Assembly (NCBI RefSeq): GCF_964019385.1
Contig: NC_088644.1
Coordinates: forward strand, 38,624,149-38,688,148
Direction of reading: 5' to 3'
Length of the DNA stretch: 64,000 bases
Source of the DNA: Sycon ciliatum
Lineage: Eukaryota; Porifera; Calcarea; Leucosolenida; Sycettidae
The notes beneath the pieces were generated by a model. That model was not told the origin of the DNA and made no database searches. It worked only from the letters and a program-made list of their open reading frames with translations. Made by a program: the position numbers and the translations under genes. Positions 40,880 through 64,000 of this stretch are shown here, piece after piece; positions within the stretch are counted from its first letter, which is position 1, and every line of letters starts with the position of its first letter.

Positions 40880-41281
40880 TACCGTAAAATCCCGCCAGAG
40901 CGCCCCGTCTCTCCCATCCGCCCCTCCCTGACTTCTTGTCAGGGACGTGATTGTCAGGGACGTGATTCATTGTATCCTCGTATGACTCTGTCACAGTCTG
41001 TGATGCCGTACTGTACTGCAGACGCGTGCTCAACCCCGTTGGAAATGTACGCAACAGTGCCCACCCTCTTGACCAGGGATCGCACAAACCCTGAGAGTTT
41101 TGATGGGTCTGTACGACTCCTGCCTCTTGACCTTTGGTCGGTGTACGAGATGCACCAACAGTTTTCGTAGGGTGAGTACTTTTTCATGTAGTACTGAATG
41201 CGGCAAGTAGGACTCGCCCATCCGCCCCTCCCCGCCAGAAGCGACGAGGAGGTAGGGGCGCTCTGGCGGGATTTTACGGTA
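40880..41281. mobile_element. MITE with TACCGTAAAATCCCGCCAGA TIRs
   Basis: Left TACCGTAAAATCCCGCCAGA continuing with GCGCCCC; right is the exact inverse, with TA at both ends. CATCCGCCCCTCC recurs near both arms. It starts 11 bp after the previous MITE. 402 bp, no transposase. Confidence 0.85.
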
Positions 41282-42122
41282 CTGGCCAAATGTATTGAGT
41301 TGTGGATGGGATCACTTCTCCTGTGAGTTGCCATGTAATGTAGTTTATTGTGAGAGCTACTTGCACAAGATCGTTCCACGCAGCATTAGGACAGGACAGT
41401 CATATGCATTTTCAAGAATGCGGCATGCAGTGTTCAAAAAGGATACCCAGAGTCTTAGTCTCATCCGCATTGCGCTCAAGCTCAGAGTACCGAAAGAGAC
41501 GATAAACCAAAATGTTAATAATTGATTAATAATTGGGTCGCCACTTGTTCGTCTCTGGTTGACTTTATGGAACCCCCCCCCCCCCCATGTGAAATTTGTA
41601 GCCTTGAAATGGTCAAAGAAGGGTGGCCAAGCTGAAAAGAAACAGTAGTGACCATCGATTTCTGTTACGATAGAATGTTCACAGTAGATGCAAATTTTGC
41701 AGGCTGAGTCTGTACACCGAACGGTTTTCTGGTTCCTATTCTCAGAGGCATATCGTGGCTGAGGTCAAGTTTATGGTTTCTGTGTGCTTTGTCCATGCTT
41801 TGTTCATGCTACGATGTTTGCGGTTTTGTTGGCAGTCGGCATAGTCGGCGTATTGAAACTTTTCTCCGCTGGTTGCGGCTGTTGAAGCCCAGTATCTTCA
41901 GTGCGAGGCATTGCGGCGGAATGTGTTGTCCATTGCTTTTGCAGTACACGGTTTCAGGCTATGAGCTCCGTGTGATCGGGGTTATCACGGCGCTGGCCAC
42001 TTTCAACGTGCACTGCGCTACACCCTACACGATAATTCCTGGCTTTTGAAATTGCTGCTCGGCAGCAGTTCCTTATTTTAATTATCCCCATTCTTCCTTG
42101 TGCGTACTTTCTTGGTGTGTAG

Positions 42123-56090
<13,968 letters not shown>

Positions 56091-56988
56091 GCGACACCGC
56101 GTTGACCACTGCTCACCTGCTCGCGTGGCTGCTCTTGTCAAGTCGCTGCCCGCGCACTGATCTCGTACATGATTGTACTACCCGTCGAGTAGATGATATT
56201 ACCAGCGTCCGCTGCAAGTGTTTCGTAGCGCATCGCTCCCTTTGACATGCGACGCGACTCCTATATGCACGTTGCCGCCCCGTCCAACGTACGTACGTTG
56301 TTGCTGGAGACACCAAACTATCCCTGCTCCCTAAACTTCTCCTTGACCTTGTAGGCAGTCAGCTGCACTGTCATGCTGTGCTGCGTGGCTCGGTTCATTT
56401 CGATGCCAATGGCCCGTCGCTGGGCTTGCCTACACACCGATCATGGATAGGTAGTGAGTACCGTGCCATGCCGGATTGCGTGTGGGACATCATGTGCGAC
56501 TGAACAGCATTACCATGTGAACAGCATTGTGATGTGGATACAAACTGTACGCACCACTGTGACTGCACTCCCGGATATCTAACTGTGCTTGGAGCTCTTA
56601 GGCAGTTGAATTTATAATATGCTTCACACTGACCTGGCCTGACTAACTTCTCTGTGTTGCGTGGCAGTCGTTTTCCACTGTCCATTTGACGCCGTGCCGT
56701 TGTTGCTTCGCTTTCCGTTTCTTTATTTTTTTATTTGTTTGTCCCAAACGGGTTTAGCCTAGTTTTCCTATGGGATCTTGATGTCGACACAAGGCACGTC
56801 TCGACCCTGTTGCCACTTTCTGTAGATTCACTAAATGTTTATAGCTTTCAGTTCAGTCTGCTCGTGTATTTTGTGTGATATTGAGAGTGGCCGAAACTCC
56901 GAAACTTTGTTGCACAGTACATGTGTTCGTCGAAGACGCAGTTTTGTGTCCTTGTCCGGAGACTTGTCATGCGTGTGTATTCACTATT
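56091..56988. other. Presumed PARN 3' flank
   Basis: No gene seen. The PARN 3' UTR should begin here; no clear AATAAA was found nearby. Near 56720-56770, TTTATTTTTTTATTTGTTTG followed by GGTTTAGCCTAG resembles LINE 3' ends. Confidence 0.3.
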
Positions 56989-57372
56989 CTGTTCCCGGGG
57001 AAAATCGCGGAAAAAAATCGCAAAAAAACGCGGCATAATATGGCATAATTTGCGGTGAATTTTGCGGTAAATATGCGGTGAATATTATTGATATCATCTC
57101 GCGGCGGCAAGTTTGCAGTTGATATGAGGCAATTTTCAGTGAGCATGTAGTGAAATCAATCAGTTACAAGTCTCTGGTGTAAGCACTCGTCATATTTGAG
57201 TACAAAGCTGCCGCGATGAGACGTTGCTGACCGAACAGTGCACTGTGTGTATGTGTAGTGCAACAAAAAGTTCAAAAAACGCGGGGAAAATCGCGGAAAA
57301 CGCGGTCTTTAAAAAAATCGCAAAACGCGGAAAAAAACGCGGCCGCGGAATCGCGATTTTCCCCGGGGACAG
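56989..57372. mobile_element. MITE with CTGTTCCCGGGGAAAATCGC ends
   Basis: Left CTGTTCCCGGGGAAAATCGC, right inverse GCGATTTTCCCCGGGGACAG. The interior repeats CGCGG, GCAAAA and GCGGTGAAT words. Related in its CTGTCCC ends and CGCGATTT words to 62046-62444. Confidence 0.75.
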
Positions 57373-58310
57373 ACTGTTACCATGATAACAGGCAGCTGCA
57401 TGAACGGCTTTTTGTTGTTGTTGCAAATGACGTACATGTACATGTACAGTCATGTACACTGTACATGTAGTGTCGATGCATTAGGCCTAGCTGGATGCAT
57501 TTGTTGAAGATTGTCTCCTTGTTCATACTTCTGAGTAAAATTTGAGACCTGCATGAAGGGGGGGGGGGGTGCTCTTGCTTTGTAAACTGCAGACCAAGTA
57601 GAGAGCATCAACGTACATGTACATGTACATTATTGTGTTGATTTATCAGACCTATCAATTTTGACATCGGTAGCTAGCCACTCCTGTGCAAAGAAAATGA
57701 AGGAAAACGCCCAGAGGTTCTCAAATGTGGGGCAGGCCAGGGCCAGGGAGGGGGATTTTCAATTCATCATTTTAGAAAGATTTCCTTTTATAAATTATTT
57801 TTGTGCGACTATGGTTTTTATGGATGAAGATGAAGATGCTACTACTTGTACATGTACAGTGTACTTCAAAAAGTTCACAGCACTACATGTAGCAGCATTG
57901 AACACAGCACTCCTCTCACTTCGGTGAATACAATAAACAAATTGAAAATGACCAACCAATTCTACAGTGATCGACCTTCTCTCTCACCGAGCTAAGCAGA
58001 ACGTGCGTCATCACTGCGCTGGTCGCTATGGCAACTTTAGCATGCAATGCATGCACAGATGGGGCAGTATTCAAGAGAGGGCATTATTTTTTCATTGCTG
58101 GTACATGTACATTTGCGTCATTCAGCATAAAACAAAGAAAAACAGAGCCTAAAGTGTACTGTAAACGCTCACGACTCCACAGAAACGGGAACAAGACCTG
58201 CGATTTTGTTCCTGAAAACACCAGTGCAAAGCAATGGCCAAGAACATTAGCAAAAGAACACCAGATTTGCACATGGCCTTGGTTACAAGACCGGGGGGGG
58301 GGGGGAAGGG

Positions 58311-58390
58311 GCACTATTCAAGAGAGGGCTTTATTTTTAGCTGGCTCTTGCAGTCTTGGAGACTAGGGCACTATTCAAGAGAGGGCTCAA
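58311..58390. repeat. GGCACTATTCAAGAGAGGGC repeats
   Basis: Two copies (about 58311 and 58369) and a diverged one near 58067. Short dispersed direct repeats of unknown origin. Confidence 0.6.
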
Positions 58391-58393
58391 ATC

Positions 58394-58601
58394 TAGGGAC
58401 CGGCGGATTCTGCTCGAAAAGGTGGCAGATTCTGCTCGAAAAGCAGTGAAATTGGCAGAATCATACAAGCTTATGGCGGGCAATTCCTCGAATTCTACTC
58501 CATTTCTTTATCCACATACCAAACATGCATGAAACTTACTAGTACCAGGAAAAGTACCGAATTCTGCCAATTTTTCTTCCGGCAGAATCCGCCGGACCCT
58601 A
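58394..58601. mobile_element. MITE with AGGGACCGGCGGATTCTG TIRs
   Basis: TAGGGACCGGCGGATTCTG at the left; GGCAGAATCCGCCGGACCCTA at the right, with TA at each end. ATTCTGCTCGAAAAG is repeated just inside the left end. 208 bp. Confidence 0.8.
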
Positions 58602-59159
58602 CGTCTAATCGCGCGAGTACGGTATTTCGTTGTTTGGCTTATCATTACGACATTAGCAACTAACGACTAACGTTACTTTGCAAGCAAGAGATACATGTAC
58701 GCCATTCGAACTGATATCAATAACATTTTAAAATAATTTTTCATCTGAACCCTACCTGAAAAATCGATGCACTTCCAGACTACACTGAGTCTCGTGTAGT
58801 ACACCTGGTACACAGCAGTTACGTGTTACTTCACAAGTGACACATAATCTACATATTATGTAGATCTACAGACCAGTCGGGGTGTGAAACCCTACAGTGC
58901 GTTTTTTTATAATAGACTCTGAAATCCTTGAGAACGTACTCAAGGCCACTTTTGAGAAAATGTCATGCGAGTTGCGTCACGAAAATCTGCGCGCGAAATT
59001 CGAAAACCAGGTGTGACTCGTGGCATTTCGCCATTTTGTTCAGAGAGGCTTCGAGCTCCTCGTGGCCGGAGGAATCATTTTGTTGCTGACTGCTCTGTGG
59101 CCCTATTTTGCTTTTTCTTGAGTGTCTTTTCGTTCGTGGCAACTTGTTCTCTCGACATG

Positions 59160-59930
59160 CCACATATAACAAAGCGCGAACGGGCCATGGTAGAATCTAC
59201 ATGGTGGTGTCTGTTTTACAATTTTTGCGAAGACGAGGAAAACAGTGGCTGGGCATCGAATTGGTCCCAAGTATTCCATTCGTCATGCTGCTGTTGCGTG
59301 TGGCGTCAGCATTTCCACCATGAACAGATGTACCAGGGATGCTGACGGCGAAAATCAGCGTGCTGCGTTGGCCTTGTCTGTCTCCAGTGATGAAGGTAAC
59401 GAGAGTGACAATCCCCAATGTGAGACTCGTGCCATAAAACCACTCAACCCTGACGGATTTGCTTTGGACTGTATAAGAAGTAATTTACAGATTCTATGCT
59501 GCGAAGGAGCACCCAACACTGGACAAAGTTCCTGCTCGCTGCATAGAAAGCATCGACGATTTTCCAGACATGAGCAAAACTAGCTCTTGGAAAATGTTGC
59601 GTTCCATGGGATTCCAGTGTGGCGAGACCAGAGGTATCACACACATGATGATGGAACGGCACGGGATTGTGTCATGGCGGCATCGCTACCTGTGAGACAT
59701 ACCTGGATGACACGTGGGTCAATGCGCGTCACACAGTTACTAGGAGGTGGTCCGACAATGGTGACAGGAGTGTATAGGCAAGCAACCAAATGAAGCACCA
59801 TCAGGTAAAGGCAAGCGCTTTATTGTTCTGCATACTGGTGGACGGGACGGATTCGTGAGAAACTGCGCCGATGTGTTCGTGACTGGAGGCCGACGCCAAC
59901 GATGATATTCGTCGTCGGCTGTCCTAGCAC
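59160..59930 (+). pseudogene. Decayed IS630/Tc1-mariner-like (DDE_3) transposase
   Basis: Pieces in different frames match one transposase in order: a helix-turn-helix-like AVACGVSISTMNRC near 59290; DGFALDCI near 59455; ARCIESIDDFPDMSKTSSWK near 59550, then GETRGITHMMMERHGIVSWR; YLDDTWVNARHTV (first catalytic Asp region) near 59710; GKGKRFIVLHTGGRDGFV near 59810. At least two frame changes (near 59490 and between 59690 and 59705) and a stop break it. The C-terminal catalytic region is missing. TIRs were not found. Confidence 0.75.
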
Positions 59931-60796
59931 ATCTGTTCACTGTGTAATACTGTCGTCACAAGTGCAACACAAAACACGGAATTATTGGGGCCGTTTCGAC
60001 GCTCGCTGGTCTTCTACTATTCGCAGATGTTGAACCAGACACAACTGTGACCTATTTGCATTGTGTGTGTGTGTGTTTGTAAAACCGCTCATGTATTGCT
60101 TCCTTTTAGTCTCTTTATGGGTGCTGTGTGAATTGCCCTTGTGATTTGTTGTGGTGTTTGAATTTTCACTGCATTCTTTCAGTGATCGAGGGAAGTTTCC
60201 TACATGCATGCTGGAATGTTTTGATTTATTGAGCTAATTGCAATACAGGATTTGAATTATTCAGTACAGTTTGCCACAGTAAGTCGTGAAAAACCACGAC
60301 TCACTGGTTTCCTACAAAGGTTAGGACAACTGCAGACAGGAGTGCACAACTGCACAGTCTACTTCAGTACTTGTAGTCATGTACGTGTACATGCATGCGC
60401 TGTACCAAAAAGAAGAGAAAAAAGAATCAGGATGAACTGTACTGGATTCGAACTCTGGCGGACACCATGCACGTGATGAGCTTTCCTGGCTAAAACTTTC
60501 GTTTTAAAATCAAAATCCACTGAAAACCATTTAAAACCAGATTTTCAGCCCAAACCCGTCCGAATATCTAACTTTGACAATTATTATTATTCCGATTCCC
60601 AAACTTAATTTTCTTCGATCCAAGACCCACACAAACGCAGCTGTGAAGAAAAAATTTCAAATTTGGAATGAGAACAAACTAAAAAATCAAAATCGACAAA
60701 TGTCTGTTTTAAAAAAACGCACTGTAGCCCTGCGGCTTTCTTGTGCCAACCCTTTTTCTGAATGAAGTTGAAGACACCATTGCAGCTGTACTTATG

Positions 60797-61150
60797 GTTG
60801 ATAAATATGGTGGTAAAGACACACCCGGCAATATGGCGGTAAACACACGCCTGCCCACACACGCTCTCTAGGCTGCAAAGTTCTAGCACAGAGCTCTCCT
60901 TCTCACCACCACCACCATCACCATCAGTTCGCGCCTGGCGCCTGGTCGATGCATGGTTGGCGGTATCCGGCATAGCAGGCTGGTACATCAAGTAGCGCAT
61001 GGCACATAGAAGATGACACAGCAACGACATAGCTCGATTGCGACGTACGTTTCGTCCCCACTGGACTCATCAGTCAATCTTCTTCTTGGGTGTCTTCAAA
61101 CGGAGCTTGACTCGGGAGAATGAAGTTGAAGACACCATTGCAGCTGTACT
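60797..61150. repeat. Left arm of a 350-bp inverted repeat
   Basis: Runs from GTTGATAAATATGGTGG to GACACCATTGCAGCTGTACT and is answered in inverse at 61264-61617 with a few substitutions. It contains a (CAC)n patch. Confidence 0.85.
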
Positions 61151-61263
61151 TATGGTTGATAAATATGGTGGTAAAGACACACCCGGCAATATGGCGGTAA
61201 ACACACGCCTGCCCACACACGCTCTCTAGGCTGCAAAGTTCTAGCACAGAGCTCTCCTTCTCA
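61151..61263. repeat. Loop: third, partial direct copy of the arm
   Basis: Repeats the first about 110 bp of the left arm (60793-60905) in the same orientation, so the structure has three copies of that part. Confidence 0.8.
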
Positions 61264-61617
61264 GTACAGCTGTAATTGTGTCTTCAACTTCATTCTCCCG
61301 AGTCAAGCTCCGTATGAAGACACCCAAGAAGAAGATTGCCTGATGTGTCCAGCGGGGACGAAACGTACGTCGCAATCGAGCTATGTCGTTGCTGTGTCAT
61401 CTTCTATGTGCCATGCGCTACTTGATGTACCAGCCTGCTATGCCGGATACCGCCAACCATGCATCGACCAGGCGCCAGGCGTGAACTGATGGTGATGGTG
61501 GTGGTGGTGAGAAGGAGAGCTCTGTGCTAGAACTTTGCAGCCTAGAGAGCGTGTGTGGGCAGGCGTGTGTATACCGCCATATTGCCGGGTGTGTCTTTAC
61601 CACCATATTTATCAACC
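61264..61617. repeat. Right arm of the inverted repeat
   Basis: Inverse of the left arm; begins GTACAGCTGTAATTGTGTC and ends CCATATTTATCAAC. A short plus-strand frame (SRVKLRMKTPKKKIA, near 61295) ends here; no family assigned. Confidence 0.85.
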
Positions 61618-61790
61618 CTTTTTCTGGAACATATTTTTCGGGCATGCGCTGATGTACCGGTATTCAAGCGCACTGGACAATGATTATGTTGACATGTTGC
61701 TGTCAATGCTGACCTGCGCTGGAACATGGAGCATTTCACTGGTGCAGGGCCCTGGCCCTGGTATGGCTTTAGCCAAAGTTTAGGTACATG

Positions 61791-61992
61791 TACAGTCAAC
61801 TTCGCTAATAACGACTGCAGATATAACGACAATTCGCGAATAACGACAGAATTTCCATGCCCAGATCAGAGCAAAGTCCATTCTACATTTACCTGTATGC
61901 ATAATTATAATGAGACTTCGGGTATAACGACACTTCGCGAATAAGGACACTTTTCTGATGCCCCGCCGAGAGTCGTTATACGCAAAGTTGAC
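61791..61992. mobile_element. Tigger-like MITE, TACAGTCAACTTCGC family, copy 1
   Basis: Left TACAGTCAACTTCGCTAATA, right inverse GTCGTTATACGCAAAGTTGA. The interior repeats AATTCGCGAATAACGAC. Same family as 62638-62872. Confidence 0.78.
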
Positions 61993-62045
61993 ACTACTAC
62001 TAGGACTACCTGGTAGTACTAGTACTGAGTAGTAGATCTTTATGA

Positions 62046-62444
62046 CTGTCCCTCCAGGAAATCGCGATTCCACGGATGCAACAAATTTCGCGATTTTGGC
62101 CCAAATCCGCGATTTTCAGCGAAATCCGCGATTTCCCGCGTTTTTTGTTGTTTTCTGCACTATATCTCACATGTTTTCTGCACTTTTCAGTTTTCACACA
62201 GTGCTTTCCATGATCCTGTAGGTTATTTTCACAGTATGACCCGTACTGCTCCGGAGTAGATATACGATGCAACAAATTTCGTGATTTGGCCCAAATCCGC
62301 AATTTTCTGCAAATAATTCCGCGAGTTCCTGGCAAGTTCTGCATCATTGCGCACTTTTCGTCGCATTTTTGTTGTTTTCTGCCGCAATTTCTTGCGCAAG
62401 TTTTCGAGAGTTTTTTCCGCGAATTCCCGCAGGGATCGGGACAG
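62046..62444. mobile_element. MITE with CTGTCCC ends, CGCGATTT-rich
   Basis: Starts CTGTCCCTCC and ends CGGGACAG. GCAACAAATTTCGYGATTT and GGCCCAAATCCGC occur twice, showing internal duplication. Related to 56989-57372. Confidence 0.6.
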
Positions 62445-62637
62445 ACATGCACGTAGCGCTATCGCCGGTATGGTTGGGTTTTGGGGTTGAGCATGCGCGC
62501 AAGTCTACACTCAAGTAACTAGACTTACTAGTTACTGAGTTTGTTTCCCTGGCCTGGACCATGGTGTAGTGGTGAGCTCAGGCTGATGTGTGATGAAGAC
62601 GGAAGTATTTTAGAAACTGTTACAAAAATAGTACATG

Positions 62638-62872
62638 TACAGTCAACTTCGCTAATAACGACTGTGGATATACATGTAACGACAATTCGCGAATAACGAC
62701 TGCGGATATACATGTAACGACAATTCGCGAATAACGACAGAATTTCCATGCCCAGAGAAAAGTCCCATCCAACTGTAATACATAGAATGCGACTTCGGGT
62801 ATAACGACACTTCGCGAATAAGGACACTTTACTCATGCCCGCCGGGTGTCGTTATAAGCGAAGTTGACTGTA
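62638..62872. mobile_element. Tigger-like MITE, TACAGTCAACTTCGC family, copy 2
   Basis: TACAGTCAACTTCGCTAATA to GTTATAAGCGAAGTTGACTG TA, TA at both ends. A 42-bp internal unit (CGGATATACATGTAACGACA and flank) is duplicated relative to copy 1. Confidence 0.85.
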
Positions 62873-62879
62873 TGCCACG

Positions 62880-63260
62880 TCGCCTGCACGTAAACAATGA
62901 TTATGCCTCAGTCATGCATGCTGGTTGTACTAGTATCAATATCATGCAATGGTCGTGCTCCACATGCGCACACACTGGGACATTACCCCTGGCCCCAGGT
63001 TACCCCACTGGCCCCAATCACCAAACCAAGTAGAACCACAGTACGGCTGGAAACTTTTTGTTGGACACCAGATCAAATAAATCGGTGTAAGAAAAGTGCT
63101 CAGAGAGCAGAAAAGAGAGTCTACGAGTGAGACTTTAGTAGTGTTTTAGAAACAAGTGCAGTTGCCAAGAAAGAAGACAGGCCTCATAGCTAGGAAACAA
63201 GCGCACAAGTGAACACAAAGACAAGTCATTGAAGCGGAAAGCTTGCGACAGTGGCGTTGC
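62880..63260. other. Ferritin 3' flank
   Basis: No gene or repeat recognised. On the minus strand this is downstream of the ferritin stop; no clear AATAAA found. Confidence 0.4.
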
Positions 63261-63267
63261 CTGGCAT

Positions 63268-63774
63268 TTACTTGAAGGTCTTGTCGAAGTGGTATACACC
63301 GAGACCGTCTCCGACGAGCTTCAGTTGAGCACAATAGTCAGACAGCTGCTTGATGGCATCCACTTGCTCCTTGAGGTACTCGCCCTCCAAGAAGTCGCTC
63401 ATCTGGTAGTCGTTGTGTGTGTCGGAGACGGCGTGAAGGTCCAGGAGAGCCTTGTTGACGTATTTCTCCAAAGCCAGGGCTGTTTGGAAGGCATCCAGAG
63501 CAGAGTCGAAGTCGGTCTTGGCCGGTTTGTCAATAGGAGTGAGGACGACACGACCGCCGCGCTTCACTTGATATTCCATCAGCTTCTCAGCGTGCTCCTT
63601 CTCCTCTTGAGCGCTGTCCTTGAAGAAGGAGGCGATGTTCGAGAGAGCAATGTCGTCTCGGCTGAAGTGGTTGGCCATGGCCATGTACGCATACATAGCG
63701 CCTAACTCCTTGTTGATCTGGGCATTGATGCCAGCCTCACAGTTCTCGTGGAACTCCTGACGAGCGAGAGACAT
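63268..63774 (-). CDS. FTH-like: Ferritin, H-type, intronless
   Basis: Stores iron in a 24-subunit cage; H-type subunits oxidise Fe(II). The 168-residue single exon has a complete ferroxidase centre at family positions: Glu23, Tyr30, Glu57, Glu58 and His61 (QEEKEHAEK), Glu103 (LEKYVN), Gln137 (KEQVDAIK). No signal peptide or mitochondrial presequence is visible, so it is probably cytosolic. The tail ends VYHFDKTFK, matching the family's short helix E region in length. ATG is at 63774, preceded by a short 5' leader and TATA box. No iron-responsive element (CAGTG loop with bulged C) is visible in about 130 nt of leader, unlike most animal cytosolic ferritins; an upstream 5' UTR intron carrying one would be missed. 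Intronless structure could mean an ancestral state or an expressed retrocopy; the frame is fully intact. Confidence 0.96.
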   Translation of the reverse strand: MSLARQEFHENCEAGINAQINKELGAMYAYMAMANHFSRDDIALSNIASFFKDSAQEEKEHAEKLMEYQVKRGGRVVLTPIDKPAKTDFDSALDAFQTALALEKYVNKALLDLHAVSDTHNDYQMSDFLEGEYLKEQVDAIKQLSDYCAQLKLVGDGLGVYHFDKTFK

Positions 63775-63930
63775 AGTGACTGTTGGTTGAGGTACGGGGT
63801 ATTCGGCTTAGAGGAAATTGAAAAAGCAAGTCCCTACGCAAGACGATCAAGAAGTGTCGACACAGCGAGCAGCAACTTGAAAGCAAGCAAAGTGTAGATA
63901 GACTGAAGCTGCTAGAGCGCGCGTTCCAGT

Positions 63931-63936
63931 TTTATA
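63931..63936 (-). promoter_or_regulatory. TATA box of the ferritin gene
   Basis: TATAAA on the minus strand in the context GCGCTATAAAACTGG. A TCAGTC initiator-like sequence lies about 30 bp downstream (near 63902), giving a leader of about 128 nt. Confidence 0.7.
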
Positions 63937-64000
63937 GCGCTCGCGCATTGCCATTCACGTACGCAAAGCGCTTGCGCAACCAGTCGCTTGACATCATGCA

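Noticed and set aside
63229-63705. Plus-strand frame of 158 codons
   Set aside because: Antisense shadow of ferritin.

Overview
This window looks like nuclear DNA from a non-vertebrate animal, probably a marine invertebrate; the phylum cannot be settled from sequence alone. It has many short GT-AG-spliced exons, animal gene families, abundant (AC)n, (GA)n and poly-G tracts, frequent TACATGTA-type motifs, and a dense load of small terminal-inverted-repeat (TIR) elements.

Layout: (1) About 850-14145, minus strand: an extended synaptotagmin (E-Syt) gene. Eleven exons (TM hairpin, SMP lipid-transfer domain, first C2 domain) can be placed; the 3' part leaves the left edge or is unresolved. Its introns hold MITEs, a LINE fragment and a 38-bp satellite. 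(2) 17622-18929, minus: a single-exon secreted phospholipase B1-like SGNH lipase. (3) 19867-22872: a MITE split by a young, 5'-truncated LINE with a perfect 21-bp target-site duplication. (4) 25924-31680, minus: a complete five-exon IMMP2L gene (inner mitochondrial membrane peptidase subunit 2), with a 39-bp minisatellite and a long (GA)n tract in its introns. (5) 31856-33551: a TIR element with part of an unclassified transposase-like protein. (6) 34772-36412, minus: a two-exon LAP2/thymopoietin-like nuclear envelope gene with LEM-like, LEM and C-terminal TM segments. (7) 42123-56090, plus: 22 exons of PARN, the poly(A)-specific ribonuclease, missing only the tiny first coding exon. Intron 21 holds a young, non-autonomous LTR retrotransposon carrying a signal peptide-ubiquitin cargo. 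(8) 56100-63200: gene-poor DNA with MITEs, a decayed IS630/Tc1-like transposase and a 350-bp-arm inverted repeat. (9) 63268-63774, minus: an intronless H-type ferritin with a TATA box and no visible iron-responsive element.

The genes do not form a functional cluster; they cover membrane contact sites, lipid hydrolysis, mitochondrial processing, nuclear envelope, mRNA decay and iron storage. The most novel objects are the ubiquitin-carrying LTR element, the unclassified TIR transposon, the LAP2-like invertebrate gene, and the nested MITE/LINE structure. Exon boundaries were read by eye from splice consensus, reading-frame phase and family similarity.
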